NCBI RefSeq assembly: GCF_022828365.1
Contig: NZ_JAJQJU010000001.1
Location: forward strand, 310,001 to 374,000
DNA length: 64,000 bases
DNA from: Candidatus Nanosynbacter sp. TM7-087
Lineage (GTDB): Bacteria > Patescibacteriota > Saccharimonadia > Saccharimonadales > Saccharimonadaceae
Direction: 5' to 3'
The first letter of the stretch is position 1. Each line of letters starts with the position of its first letter. A model generated the notes under the pieces. The model had not been told where the DNA came from and searched no databases. It saw only the letters and a list, made by a program, of their open reading frames with translations. Made by a program: the position numbers and the translations under genes. This document shows positions 29,430 through 39,584 of this stretch, piece after piece.

Positions 29430-29924
29430 CTAACGATAATTTACAAACTGTAGAGGCGTGTCATAATCACTTTCTCGTAACAAACTAATAACTTTTTGCA
29501 GCTCATCCTTCGACGCAGAAGTAACACGAACGAGGTCGCCCTGAATTTGCGGCTTAGCTTTCGGCGCATTAGCACGAATATCAGCGGCAATTTGCTTCGC
29601 CGTCGGCTGATCAAGGCCTTGCTTGAACGGAATCTCCCAAGTCGTTTTCAGGTTCGAAACAACTTTCTCTTTTGATAAATCCAGAACTTTGCTCGACTGA
29701 CCACGCCCCGCCAATTTCCTGCGCACGATATCCAGAACAGCATCAACTTGCCAATCATTGTCGCCGGTAATTTTCAGACCCTTTTTATCATCCAGCCAAT
29801 CAATTGCCGCGCTCGTCCCCTTAAAATCATAACGCCCTTGGATTTCTTTTTCAGCCTGCATGAAAACATTATTCATCTCAGCCTTGTCAATTTCCGACAC
29901 AATATCAAACGAAAAACTCGCCAT
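29430..29924 (-). CDS. yajQ: YajQ family nucleotide-binding protein
   Basis: 164 residues, two ferredoxin-like repeats. MASFSFDIVSEIDKAEMNNVFMQAEKEIQGRYDFKGT and KEKVVSNLKTTWEIPFKQGLDQPTAKQI..., ending TPLQFVNYR, match the whole family. Members bind nucleotides and, in Xanthomonas, cyclic di-GMP; in vivo role is unclear. Lies upstream of the protease gene on the same strand and has an AGGAGGGAG site. Confidence 0.95.
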   Translation of the reverse strand: MASFSFDIVSEIDKAEMNNVFMQAEKEIQGRYDFKGTSAAIDWLDDKKGLKITGDNDWQVDAVLDIVRRKLAGRGQSSKVLDLSKEKVVSNLKTTWEIPFKQGLDQPTAKQIAADIRANAPKAKPQIQGDLVRVTSASKDELQKVISLLRESDYDTPLQFVNYR

Positions 29925-29952
29925 TTCTCCCTCCTAATTTTTTCTATTATAT

Positions 29953-29981
29953 CAAAAAATCGCCCCGTTTAGAGCGATTTC
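29953..29981 (-). terminator. terminator after rpsG
   Basis: Stem AAATCGC / GCGATTT (29957-29980) followed on the minus strand by TTTTTTGATATAATAG. The same TATAAT could serve as a -10 for yajQ. Confidence 0.75.
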
Positions 29982-30004
29982 CTGATTTTGCTTTCAAGCA
30001 ATAA

Positions 30005-30484
30005 TTAGCCGCGAGCAAAGTGCGCAAAGGCGCGGTTAGCTTCAGCCATCTTATGCGTGTCTTCCTTCTTCTTGAAGGCAGCACCAGCTTCATTGTAAGC
30101 GTCAACGATTTCCAACGCCAAACGCTGTGAATATGGCATTCCACTACGAGCGCGAGCTGATTGAACTAACCAGCTGAACGCATAGTGCAATTGTCGATGT
30201 CCCTGAACTGGGAATGGAATCTGGTAGTTAGCACCACCAACACGACGAGATTTAACCTCGAAGCTTGGGCTAACGTTCTTCAATGCTTTTTCAAACACTG
30301 CCAATGGATCTTCAGAATCCAATTTCTTAGCAGCAGTTTCTAGAGCTGCGTAAACAGCGCGTTCAGCCGCCAACTTTTTACCGTCTAGCATTGACTTGTT
30401 GATCAAGCGCTGAACTAGCACGCTTTGATATCGGCGATCAGGTTTAAGTTCACGCTGCAACTTCTTGGTAACTTTACGAGGCAT
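30005..30484 (-). CDS. rpsG: 30S ribosomal protein S7
   Basis: 159 residues, head-organising protein. MPRKVTKKLQRELKPDRRYQSVLVQRLINKSMLDGKK at the start, VGGANYQIPFPV and KKEDTHKMAEANRAFAHFARG at the end. Follows rpsL by 2 bases; the unit ends in a terminator, so fusA and tuf are not part of it. Confidence 0.97.
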   Translation of the reverse strand: MPRKVTKKLQRELKPDRRYQSVLVQRLINKSMLDGKKLAAERAVYAALETAAKKLDSEDPLAVFEKALKNVSPSFEVKSRRVGGANYQIPFPVQGHRQLHYAFSWLVQSARARSGMPYSQRLALEIVDAYNEAGAAFKKKEDTHKMAEANRAFAHFARG

Positions 30485-30486
30485 GA

Positions 30487-30900
30487 TTATTTATCCCCTT
30501 TCTTTGTACCGTACTTAGAGCGACCCTTCTTACGGTTGTTGACGCCTTGAAGGTCAAGCGCACCACGTACGATATGATAACGCACACCAGGAAGGTCAGG
30601 TACACGACCACCGCGGATCAAGACCACAGCGTGCTCCTGCAAGTTGTGACCTTCACCACCGATGTACGCCCAAACTTCATAGCCGTTGTTCAATTTAACA
30701 CGAGCAACTTTACGCAAAGCTGAGTTTGGTTTCTTTGGCGTCTTAGTCGTCACACGCACACAAACACCACGCTTAAGCGGTGCGTTCTGGTCGTAATAAC
30801 GTGTTTTTAGGGCGTTATGAATACGACCTAGTGCTGGCGACTTGGACTTTTTCTTAGCCGTTTGGCGCGGTTTGCGCACCAATTGGTTGATTGTTGGCAT
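30487..30900 (-). CDS. rpsL: 30S ribosomal protein S12
   Basis: 137 residues, decoding-centre protein. [48 protein letters not shown] (with the KPNS loop where streptomycin-resistance changes arise) and [16 protein letters not shown]. Lysine of the KKPNS loop is the wild-type residue. Preceded by a ~150-base leader. Confidence 0.97.
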   Translation of the reverse strand: MPTINQLVRKPRQTAKKKSKSPALGRIHNALKTRYYDQNAPLKRGVCVRVTTKTPKKPNSALRKVARVKLNNGYEVWAYIGGEGHNLQEHAVVLIRGGRVPDLPGVRYHIVRGALDLQGVNNRKKGRSKYGTKKGDK

Positions 30901-31081
30901 CCAATTTCTCCTTGGTTGATTTACTAATTATGGCAATTTGCCTTACGGTTTGGATTCAGCAACTCCTCTCCGTGTCTATACCTTTTCCGCCGAGATTGCA
31001 GTCTGTACACATTCAAAACACCGCGCACTCCGAAAAGAGGAAACTCTACATCTATTCTAGCACAGATTTCGTAAAAGTAAA
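30901..31081 (-). promoter_or_regulatory. promoter and long leader of rpsL-rpsG
   Basis: Minus strand: -35 TTTACT (31076-31081), -10 TAGAAT (31054-31059) preceded by TGC. Transcription would start near 31047, leaving a ~145-base untranslated leader before AAGGAGAAA and ATG 30900. The leader contains no convincing ORF. Long leaders also precede rplC; such leaders often carry ribosomal-protein autoregulation, not shown here. Nothing else is seen between 31082 and 31172. Confidence 0.6.
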
Positions 31082-31172
31082 ATCGCCACTTATTTATACA
31101 AAAAACAGGGTACTCATTGTCAGAGATGAATTCCTTGCATAGAATAGACATAACTTATCACACATACTCACC

Positions 31173-31484
31173 CTAATCCATCACTTCCACTAGGAATATT
31201 CTCTTTTCAAAGCCGCCGCGTTTTTCTGCTTTTTCTGCACGAATTTTTTCTAATTCTTCCGCGGTACAACTATGCAGGCTTGCGAGAGCATAGATTACTT
31301 CCATGATATCGGCAAGCTCATCAGTATTTTTATCTTTTTTATATTCCTCAACTTCTTCGACTAGCTTTTTTGTAAGCTCCACGACGTATTCTTCTGCTGT
31401 AAGTATTTTGTGAGTCGGCTTTTGACCGTTAGCCTTAATGATTTCCAAAATTTTATCGCGGACAAGTTTGTTATATACTGGCAT
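31173..31484 (-). CDS. MazG-like nucleotide pyrophosphohydrolase
   Basis: 103 residues. Starts MPVYNKLVRDKILEIIKANGQ, the usual opening of the small phosphoribosyl-ATP pyrophosphohydrolase-like group, and has the metal-binding pattern EEVEEYKKDKNTDELADIMEVIYAL (ExxE...ExxD). Members hydrolyse the alpha-beta bond of (d)NTPs and are thought to clean the nucleotide pool. An AGGAGG site precedes the start. Sits alone between rpsL and rpoC. Confidence 0.88.
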   Translation of the reverse strand: MPVYNKLVRDKILEIIKANGQKPTHKILTAEEYVVELTKKLVEEVEEYKKDKNTDELADIMEVIYALASLHSCTAEELEKIRAEKAEKRGGFEKRIFLVEVMD

Positions 31485-31537
31485 AAAACCTCCTTTAATT
31501 GTTTATATTATATAATTTTTTTCCTATAAATAATCAA

Positions 31538-31570
31538 TAGAAAACCGCCCCGGAATTGAGGCGGTTTCTG
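31538..31570 (-). terminator. terminator after rpoB-rpoC
   Basis: Stem AAACCGCC / GGCGGTTT (31542-31567) followed on the minus strand by TTTCTATTGATTATTT. Confidence 0.85.
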
Positions 31571-31589
31571 TAGTTGCGAAGCCTACTTA

Positions 31590-34500
31590 TTAAGCGGCAA
31601 CTTCTTCTTCGACGAATTCGTCTTCGCTCGGTGTTTCGAATTCTTCATCTTCTTCGACAGCGCCAGTTCCTACTGGAATCTTACGGCCGATGATGACGTT
31701 TTCCTTCAAACCGTGCAAGTGATCGGCTCGACCAGATACGGCAGCATTGATCAAGACGCGAGTAGTATCTTGGAAGGATGCAGCCGATAGCCATGAATCA
31801 CTCCAGATTGACACCTTTGTGATACCGAGTAGCAATTGTGTGTAGCTAATCAAGTTCTTGCCTTCAGCAGCCAATTGCTTATTTGCATTGACCACAGCGG
31901 CCTTAGAAACGATGTCGCCAGTCACGAATTCGCTATCACCAGCATCTTCGATTTGCACGCGACTAAACATTTGGCGAACAATAATCTCCAAGTGCTTGTC
32001 AGCCACGTCCTGACCCTGAGCAGCGTAGATTCGCAGAACTTCGTTGATGATGTAGCGCTGAGTTGCCTCAACACCCTTAAGTCGCATCAAATCGTGCAAG
32101 TTCAACGATCCAGCCGTCAATCGATCACCAGCTTCAACAATATCGTTCGCCTTAACGACCAACTGCATATTGCCTGGGATTTCATAACGAGTTGGCGAAG
32201 CAGCCTCTGCCGCGATCACCAAAGTATCCTCAGCCGACTCAATCACACCGTCAAATGGCGCAATCAAAGGTCGAGTGTCGCTCTCGCCTGTTGCTAAGAC
32301 ATCGCCAGCCTTAACACTAGAGCCAGCCTTAACCACAACAGTTCGACCTTCCAATGGCAAACGCTCAACCTTGCCAGATTCTGGCGTAATTTGAACGATG
32401 TACTTCTTGCCATCTTCCCAAACGTCAACCAAACCAGCAACTTCCGTAATGAATGCTTGGCCCTTTGGTGTGCGCGCTTCAAACAACTCTTCAACACGAG
32501 GCAAACCTTGGGTAATATCACCACCAGCAACACCAGAGTTGTGGAAGGTGCGAAGCGTCAACTGAGTACCCGGCTCACCAACTGACTGAGCGGCGATAAC
32601 ACCGACTGGCTGATGATTGCCAACCAATTTACCAGTCGACATATCAATACCGTAACTTCGCTGTGGAATACCGTTAAGGTTATTTGTCGATAATACAGAT
32701 TGAATCTTAACACTTTCAATACTTTCGTCGTCATCAATTGAATCTGCGATTTCACGCGTGATCAATTCGTTCTTATTGACGTGACCTGGAATTGTTTCAG
32801 CAGCATAACGACCAGCCAAACGGTTTGAGAAGTCAATCATCGTCTCTTCGGTTTCTGAACGGTAAATTGCATAACCTTCATCGTCGCCATCAGTATCCTC
32901 AACGGTAAAGACATCTTGTGCAACGTCTACCAAACGACGAGTCAAGTAACCCGAGTCGGCAGTCTTAAGAGCCGTGTCAATAAGACCCTTACGTGCACCA
33001 CGAGTTGCAATAAAGGCTTCAAGGCTAGACAAACCGCCCGTGTAAGAGCTGCGGATTGGAAGCTCAATCTCATGGTTGGTTGCGTCCATCTGAACACCAA
33101 TCATCGCGCTCGCCAACTTCACGTTGGAAATATCACCACGGGCACCAGAGTTGACCATCATAGAAATACTGGTGTCCATGTGTGCCAATTGGTCTTTCAG
33201 GAATGCTGTAATCTTATTGTCGACGTTTCGCCATGCGCTAACCGTCAAGTTATATCGCTCTTCTTCTGTAATCAAACCTTGGTCGAATTGCTCAGAGATC
33301 AAAGCTGCCTTAGCATCACCTTCAGCCACAAACTGAGGAATTTCCTCGAAGTGGACGTAGTCGGTCATACCAGTCGACACAGCCGCAACCGTAGCAAAGC
33401 GGAAAGCTTGACCCTTCATGCGGTCTGCAATCTTGGCGGTTTCCTCGGCGCCATACTTGTTAAAGATTTGCGCCAACACCTTCTTAAGCTGCTTCTTGGT
33501 CTGAACGTTATTATCGTATGGGAAATCTTCAGGCAGAATCTCATTGAAGAAGACGCGACCCAAAGTTGTTTCACGCATTTTACCTTTCGCAAAGATACGA
33601 ATTGGGGTTTGCAAATGAATTACGCCATTGTCGTAAGCCATTTCTGCTTCGTAAACAGAACTGTAAGTCTTAATCTTATCAGTCTGAGCTTGCGGCTTGT
33701 CGTAAGTCAAGTAATAGTTACCAAGCACAATGTCCTGCGAAATATGCAGCACTGGCGCACCATCGGCAGGCTTCAACAAGTTGGCAGTTGCGCTCATCAA
33801 TTCACGAGCTTCAGCCTGAGCCTCTTTTGATAGCGGCAAGTGAACAGCCATCTGGTCGCCGTCGAAGTCAGCGTTAAATCCAGCACAAACTAGCGGATGC
33901 AACTGAATAGCTTTTCCTTCAACCAAAACTGGCTGGAAGGCTTGAATTGACAAACGGTGCAAACTTGGTGCGCGGTTAAGCAACACGTACTTGCCTTCAA
34001 TTGCTGAATCCAGCGCGTCCCAAACTACCGCTTCACCAGCTTCGATTAGACGTGAAGCCGAGCGAATATTGTGCGCAAATTCATTCTTAATTAGCCAGCT
34101 AATCACGAACGGCTTGAATAATTCCAGCGCCATTTGCTTTGGCAAACCACATTGGTTAATCTTCAATTTTGGACCAACCACGATAACCGAGCGACCAGAA
34201 TAGTCAACACGCTTACCAAGAAGGTTCTGGCGGAAGCGACCTTGCTTACCCTTTAGCATATCACTCAAGCTCTTCAAGCTGCGACGACCACCAGTCGAGC
34301 TAACTGCACGACCGCGTGATGCTGAATTGTCAATCAAAGCGTCAACAGCTTCCTGAAGCATGCGCTTTTCATTGCGCTGAATAACTTCTGGCGCGTTAAG
34401 CTCAATCAACTTCTTCAAGCGGTTGTTTCGGTTGATGATTCGGCGATACAAATCGTTCAAGTCAGATGTCGCAAATCGACCACCGGACAGTGCCACCATT

Positions 34501-35423
34501 GGACGAAGATCCGGAGGAATAACTGGCAGAACGGTCATACATAGACTTGATGGCTTAATGCCAGCAGATTCCATACTTTCGAGCATCTTCAAGCGCTTCA
34601 GCAATTTCTTCTGTCGTTGACCTTTTGCGGTTTCAACTTCTTCCGTCAATTCAGCAATAAGCTTTGGCAACTCAATCTTATCCAAAAGTTCTTTGACCGC
34701 GCTGGCGCCCATGCCAACTTCGATCAATTCGTCATATTCTTCTGGCAAGTTGCGATATTCGCTCTCTGAAATCAAAGCGCCGTAATTCAAGCTCTCCAAT
34801 TGAGATTTCTTACCAACGTAAGATTCTTCCAATTCCTCGACTTCACGGCTCTGCTCTTTAGCTAGTTGCTTAACATCAGCGCCATCTTCTTCAGCCATTT
34901 TTTCGTAGCGGATTTTGATAGCCTTACGAGCCAAATCAGTTTCCGCTTCCAAATCTGCCAAATATTGATCGCGAGTTGCTTCGTCAACGTTTAAGATGAC
35001 GTAAGTTGCAAAGTAAACGATTTTCTCAATATTGCGAACCGTCATACCAAGCAACTGACTCATGGCGCTTGGAGTGCCGCGCATAAACCAAATGTGCGCA
35101 ACTGGCACTGCCAATTGAATATGTCCCATTCGCTCACGGCGAACGATTGACTTAGTGACCAATTCGCCATTCTTATCGACAGCAGCTTCGCGTGAACGGA
35201 CACCCTTAAGCTTTGAGTCGTGCGGATTGATATCCTTAACTGGACCAAAGATTCGCTCACAGAACAATCCGTCGCGTTCTGGCTTTTGTGTGCGATAGTT
35301 AATTGTCTCTGGCTTCAAAACTTCGCCGTAGCTCCATTTCAGAATGTCTTCTGGGCTAGCTACCGCCAAACGAACCGCGTCAAAATCGCTGATGCCCGTT
35401 GCGTTAAATGCAGAATTTGCCAT
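31590..35423 (-). CDS. rpoC: RNA polymerase subunit beta', lacking both zinc sites
   Basis: 1277 residues. Active-site magnesium loop NADFDGDQMAVH, bridge/trigger regions, and VGVIAAQSVGEPGTQLTLRTFH are intact. Two expected zinc sites are not: after LFCERIFGPVKD the usual four-cysteine ribbon is replaced by INPHDSKLKGVRSREAAVDKNGELV, and the second site (normally VLTCEAKYGVCAKCYG) reads VLSTNNLNGIPQRSYG. The whole protein holds only about four cysteines, none in a cluster. Acidic C-terminal tail. Follows rpoB by 1 base. Confidence 0.98.
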   Translation of the reverse strand: MANSAFNATGISDFDAVRLAVASPEDILKWSYGEVLKPETINYRTQKPERDGLFCERIFGPVKDINPHDSKLKGVRSREAAVDKNGELVTKSIVRRERMGHIQLAVPVAHIWFMRGTPSAMSQLLGMTVRNIEKIVYFATYVILNVDEATRDQYLADLEAETDLARKAIKIRYEKMAEEDGADVKQLAKEQSREVEELEESYVGKKSQLESLNYGALISESEYRNLPEEYDELIEVGMGASAVKELLDKIELPKLIAELTEEVETAKGQRQKKLLKRLKMLESMESAGIKPSSLCMTVLPVIPPDLRPMVALSGGRFATSDLNDLYRRIINRNNRLKKLIELNAPEVIQRNEKRMLQEAVDALIDNSASRGRAVSSTGGRRSLKSLSDMLKGKQGRFRQNLLGKRVDYSGRSVIVVGPKLKINQCGLPKQMALELFKPFVISWLIKNEFAHNIRSASRLIEAGEAVVWDALDSAIEGKYVLLNRAPSLHRLSIQAFQPVLVEGKAIQLHPLVCAGFNADFDGDQMAVHLPLSKEAQAEARELMSATANLLKPADGAPVLHISQDIVLGNYYLTYDKPQAQTDKIKTYSSVYEAEMAYDNGVIHLQTPIRIFAKGKMRETTLGRVFFNEILPEDFPYDNNVQTKKQLKKVLAQIFNKYGAEETAKIADRMKGQAFRFATVAAVSTGMTDYVHFEEIPQFVAEGDAKAALISEQFDQGLITEEERYNLTVSAWRNVDNKITAFLKDQLAHMDTSISMMVNSGARGDISNVKLASAMIGVQMDATNHEIELPIRSSYTGGLSSLEAFIATRGARKGLIDTALKTADSGYLTRRLVDVAQDVFTVEDTDGDDEGYAIYRSETEETMIDFSNRLAGRYAAETIPGHVNKNELITREIADSIDDDESIESVKIQSVLSTNNLNGIPQRSYGIDMSTGKLVGNHQPVGVIAAQSVGEPGTQLTLRTFHNSGVAGGDITQGLPRVEELFEARTPKGQAFITEVAGLVDVWEDGKKYIVQITPESGKVERLPLEGRTVVVKAGSSVKAGDVLATGESDTRPLIAPFDGVIESAEDTLVIAAEAASPTRYEIPGNMQLVVKANDIVEAGDRLTAGSLNLHDLMRLKGVEATQRYIINEVLRIYAAQGQDVADKHLEIIVRQMFSRVQIEDAGDSEFVTGDIVSKAAVVNANKQLAAEGKNLISYTQLLLGITKVSIWSDSWLSAASFQDTTRVLINAAVSGRADHLHGLKENVIIGRKIPVGTGAVEEDEEFETPSEDEFVEEEVAA

Positions 35424-35424
35424 C

Positions 35425-38400
35425 TTACGCGTCCTCCTTTATTTCTTCTACTTCATCAATATCTTGCACGCTCATGCCATCGTCAATTTCACCGATGTCA
35501 TCTGATTCGTCCAAGTATGTTTCTTCTTCCTCGCCATCAGCGGCAACGGTTTTGTCTTCTGGGCCACTTGAAGCGATAACATGCTCAGCGTCAACTGCAG
35601 CCTCGTCGTCAACCAAATCAACTCGAAGACCCAAACCTTGAAGCTCCTTAACCAACACGTTGAAAGACTCTGGAAGTTTTGGACCAACAATCGGCTCATC
35701 CTTAATGATTGACTCGTAAGCCTTTGCACGACCGTAAACGTCGTCAGACTTAATCGTCAACATTTCCTGCAAGGTTGCAGCGGCACCGTAAGCCTCCAAT
35801 GCCCAAACCTCCATTTCACCGAAGCGCTGACCACCGTTTTGCGCTTTACCACCAAGCGGCTGCTGAGTAACCATTGTGTATGGACCAGTTGAACGAGCGT
35901 GAATCTTGTCAGAAACCATGTGGTGCAACTTAATCATGTGCATCACACCAACTGTTGTTCGCTCCTCAAATGGTTCACCAGTACGACCGTCAAACAATTG
36001 ACTCTTACCGTCACGCGCCAAACCAGCTTTTTCTAGCTCATCAGAAATCTTCTCACTTGGAACACCGTTAAATGACGGAGTCGCTACGCGGTAGCCCAAT
36101 GCTCGCGCTGCCATACCAAGGTGAGTTTCAAAAATCTGACCAAGGTTCATACGGCTTGGCACACCAAGTGGGTTCAAAACTACGTCAACCGGCGTACCGT
36201 CCTCTAGGAATGGCATATCTTCGACAGGAAGAACCTTCGCTACAACACCCTTGTTACCGAAGCGTCCAGCCATCTTATCACCAACGCCAATCTTTCGTAA
36301 TTGCGCAACGAAGATCTGAATTTGCATCAAAACACCAGCCTTCAACTCGTGGCCGTTTTCACGACTAAAGATCTTAACACCAACGACTTTACCGCCGCCT
36401 GCGTTGTTCATTCGCTGTGATGTATCACGAACGTCCTTAGCTTTTTCACCGAAGATTGCGCGAAGCAAGCGCTCCTCAGAGCTCAATTCCTGCTCGCCCT
36501 TTGGTGTAATCTTACCAACCAAAACATCGCCAGCCTTAACCTCGGAGCCGATTTGAACAATTCCGTTCTCGTCCAAGTGACGCAAACTTTCCTCGGAAAC
36601 GTTTGGAATATCGCGCGTCACAATCTCTGGACCAAGCTTCGTCTCGCGAACCTCAACGGTGTAATCTTTAATGTTAATGCTTGTCAATCGATCATCTTCA
36701 ACCAAACGACGGCTCATAATAATCGCATCTTCCATGTTGTAGCCACCCCATGGCATGAAGGCAACCAGAAGGTTTTTACCTAGGGCAATTTCACCGCCGG
36801 CAATTGAGGCGCCTTCAATCAGAATGTCGCCCTTCTTCACCTTGTCGCCACGTTCAACGCGAACTTTTTGGTTGTAACAGCGATCGTCATTGTTCTTTAC
36901 GAAATGCTTCAACGTATAAATCTTTACGCCGTCAGCATATTTAACGTGAACTTCGTCGGCATCAGCGCGAACGACTTCGCCATCGGCGCTAGCCTGAATC
37001 AAGTGACCACTATTCTCAGCCACAGCCTTTTCAATTCCAGTACCAACAGTTGCGGATTCTGGACATAATAGAGGAACAGCCTGACGTTGCATGTTTGAAC
37101 CAGTCAAAGCACGGTCGACACGAGTCTTTTCAATAAATGGCACCAATGCCGCAGTCGAACCTAAAATCTGGCGGTGAGCTGCGTCCATGAATGTAACTTG
37201 GCTAGCATCAACTTGTGATGGCTGCATATTACTGCGGGCGTTAACACGCTCGTCGCGGAAAGTTCCATCTTCGTTAAGAGCCTCACCAGCATCAGCGATA
37301 ACCTCACCGATTTCTTGTGAAGCATCCAAATAAACAAGTTCGTCGGTCACTTTGCCATCTTTTACGCGAAGATATGGAGTTTCAATAAATCCGTATTCGT
37401 TAACACGCGCATAAGCCGCCAAGTTCAGCACCAGACCGATATTCGCACCTTCTGGCGTTTCCACTGAACAGATACGACCATAGTGAGTTGGGTGGGCGTC
37501 GCGAACCTCAAATCCAGCGCGCTCACGAGTCAAACCACCAGGACCAGTCGAGCTCAAGCGTCGCTTGTGGCTCAATTCTGACAATGGGTTAACCTCGTCA
37601 AGCAACTGTGACAGCTGGCTTGAAGTAAAGAATTCACGAACAGCTGCAACAATTGGACGAGCATTGATCAATTGACTTGGGCTAACACTTTCCAAATCAG
37701 CCACGCTCATACGATCCATCGCGTTGCGCTGCATTCGGAGCATACCAACACGGAATTGTCGAGCAATCAATTCACCAACCAAGCGAACTCGGCGGTTGCT
37801 CAATGCATCAATGTCATCAGCTGGCTCCTGAGTATTGTTCAAGCGAATAACTTCACGCAAAATCGCCACCAAATCGCTCATCTGCAACGTACGATTTTCT
37901 GCTGTATTTGCAACATCCAGACCCAAGCGTTGGTTCAATTTATAACGACCAACCCGCGAATAATCGAACCGCTTGAAGTCAAAGAACATTCGCTCAATCA
38001 TCTGACGAGCGTTATCAACCGTTGCCAAGTCGCCTGGACGCAATCGACGATAAACCTCAATCAACGCCTCATTGGCACCACGAGAAGTGTCCTTATCTAA
38101 AGTTTCGTCAATATATTTTACGTCACCAGTGTCAATATCAGCAAACAATTCCTTAATTTCGCTAGTCTTTGGATAGCCCAAAGCGCGCAACAAAGTCGTT
38201 GCTGGCATCTTGCGGCGGCGGTCAATTTTTACGTAAATCGCGCCATTAGAAGCCGTCTCAAATTCCATCCAAGCTCCACGTCCTGGAATAATTTTTGCGC
38301 CGTAGTAATTACGTCCCGCTATTGTTTCAGCAGTAAAGAAAACACCAGCAGAGCGAATCAACTGGCTAACAACCACACGCTCCGTACCGTTGATAACGAA

Positions 38401-38778
38401 TGTACCGCGCTCAGTCATCCATGGATATTCACCAAGGTAAATTTCCTGCTCTTCAACTACGCCGGTTGTCTTGTTTGTCAATTCGACCGTTGCGTGTAGC
38501 GGAGCCTCAAATGTCAAGTTGTTTTCTTTGGCAAATTGGTCAGTGTTTTTTGGCTCTCCAAAATAGTATTTGCCGAACTTTAATGACAACTTCTGACCAG
38601 TGTAGTCGTCAATTGGATTAATTTCTGAAAATATCTCACTCAAACCTTCTTCGACGAACCAGCGCCAAGAATCTTTTTGGTGAGCGATTAAGTTTGGTAG
38701 CGGCAGGGCATTATCACCAGAGGTGAAATAGACGCGCTCGCTACTTGTGGTTGGTTTTTTTGCCACAGGCGTAAACAC
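35425..38778 (-). CDS. rpoB: RNA polymerase subunit beta
   Basis: 1117 residues. Family blocks: LSELSHKRRLSSTGPGGLTRERAGFEVRDAHPTHYGRICSVETPEGANIGL (rifampicin pocket and fork), GKNLLVAFMPWGGYNMEDAI, and QPLGGKAQNGGQRFGEMEVWALEAYGA. GTG starts at 38778 and 38766 are both possible; the AGGAG site spaces better with 38766. Ends in an acidic tail (EEVEEIKEDA). A TTGACG box lies near 38917 on the minus strand but the -10 is unclear. rplJL are not upstream. Confidence 0.98.
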   Translation of the reverse strand: MFTPVAKKPTTSSERVYFTSGDNALPLPNLIAHQKDSWRWFVEEGLSEIFSEINPIDDYTGQKLSLKFGKYYFGEPKNTDQFAKENNLTFEAPLHATVELTNKTTGVVEEQEIYLGEYPWMTERGTFVINGTERVVVSQLIRSAGVFFTAETIAGRNYYGAKIIPGRGAWMEFETASNGAIYVKIDRRRKMPATTLLRALGYPKTSEIKELFADIDTGDVKYIDETLDKDTSRGANEALIEVYRRLRPGDLATVDNARQMIERMFFDFKRFDYSRVGRYKLNQRLGLDVANTAENRTLQMSDLVAILREVIRLNNTQEPADDIDALSNRRVRLVGELIARQFRVGMLRMQRNAMDRMSVADLESVSPSQLINARPIVAAVREFFTSSQLSQLLDEVNPLSELSHKRRLSSTGPGGLTRERAGFEVRDAHPTHYGRICSVETPEGANIGLVLNLAAYARVNEYGFIETPYLRVKDGKVTDELVYLDASQEIGEVIADAGEALNEDGTFRDERVNARSNMQPSQVDASQVTFMDAAHRQILGSTAALVPFIEKTRVDRALTGSNMQRQAVPLLCPESATVGTGIEKAVAENSGHLIQASADGEVVRADADEVHVKYADGVKIYTLKHFVKNNDDRCYNQKVRVERGDKVKKGDILIEGASIAGGEIALGKNLLVAFMPWGGYNMEDAIIMSRRLVEDDRLTSINIKDYTVEVRETKLGPEIVTRDIPNVSEESLRHLDENGIVQIGSEVKAGDVLVGKITPKGEQELSSEERLLRAIFGEKAKDVRDTSQRMNNAGGGKVVGVKIFSRENGHELKAGVLMQIQIFVAQLRKIGVGDKMAGRFGNKGVVAKVLPVEDMPFLEDGTPVDVVLNPLGVPSRMNLGQIFETHLGMAARALGYRVATPSFNGVPSEKISDELEKAGLARDGKSQLFDGRTGEPFEERTTVGVMHMIKLHHMVSDKIHARSTGPYTMVTQQPLGGKAQNGGQRFGEMEVWALEAYGAAATLQEMLTIKSDDVYGRAKAYESIIKDEPIVGPKLPESFNVLVKELQGLGLRVDLVDDEAAVDAEHVIASSGPEDKTVAADGEEEETYLDESDDIGEIDDGMSVQDIDEVEEIKEDA

Positions 38779-38936
38779 TCCTCGCTTTAATTAGTGGTTA
38801 ATAGACGGCCGTGAAGATCTCTAATTCATAGCCCAAAATCACGATTTGCCTACTCGCAATTTTCACCCGCCATGAATACACTACTTCTATAACTACTCAT
38901 TATGACGAAAAACGTCAATAAAATCAAGGGGTTTTA

Positions 38937-39584
38937 CTAGTGTTTTTTGATATTATCAATCAACATATCGTGAACTTCGTCAATTGTCCCGTCCGCTGAA
39001 ACTACCGGAATTCCATACGCCTCGGCAATCTCCAAATATCCATCGTCGACTTTTTTCTGAAAATCTTGCCCACGCGACTCAAAAGTGTCAGGATTTTTTA
39101 ACTCACCGCGCATAGAAATTCGCTCTTCCCGCTTATCGCGACTCAAGCTTAAAATAACCATAACGTCCGGCCTCAAGTATTTCTCATCGGTGAACAATTC
39201 TGTCAATCGCAGAATCTCCGACTCGTCATAACCTTCGCCTCGCCCCTGATAAACCAGCGTTGAGATATAATTTCTCGCGCTCAAAACAATTTCCCCACGT
39301 TCCAACGCAGGCTGAATTTTTTCCCGCCATAATTCACGCCGAGCCGCAGAAAATAGCGCCACATTCACCGCCGCAGAGCGAGCCAAATCGCCGTTTTTTA
39401 TAACTTTTCGAAGCTCATTTGCTATCGGAGTTGATTTTTCCGGATCATCACTTCCCGGCTCTTCAATCACGCAAACCGTTCGCCCGATTGATCGGAAATA
39501 TTCCGCCAATTTAGCGACCTGCGTCGACTTTCCTGTACCGTCATTGCCCTCGATAACTATATATTTTCCCGCGTTGCCCATCAT
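38937..39584 (-). CDS. tmk: thymidylate kinase
   Basis: 215 residues from ATG 39584, which overlaps the stop of the HIT gene (TGATG). P-loop IVIEGNDGTGKSTQ, then ARNYISTLVYQGRGEGY (DRY-like region) and a lid region with LSRDKREERISMRGE. Phosphorylates dTMP to dTDP. Third gene of dcd-HIT-tmk, so it is coupled to dUMP supply; folA and thyA are next door. Confidence 0.9.
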   Translation of the reverse strand: MMGNAGKYIVIEGNDGTGKSTQVAKLAEYFRSIGRTVCVIEEPGSDDPEKSTPIANELRKVIKNGDLARSAAVNVALFSAARRELWREKIQPALERGEIVLSARNYISTLVYQGRGEGYDESEILRLTELFTDEKYLRPDVMVILSLSRDKREERISMRGELKNPDTFESRGQDFQKKVDDGYLEIAEAYGIPVVSADGTIDEVHDMLIDNIKKH

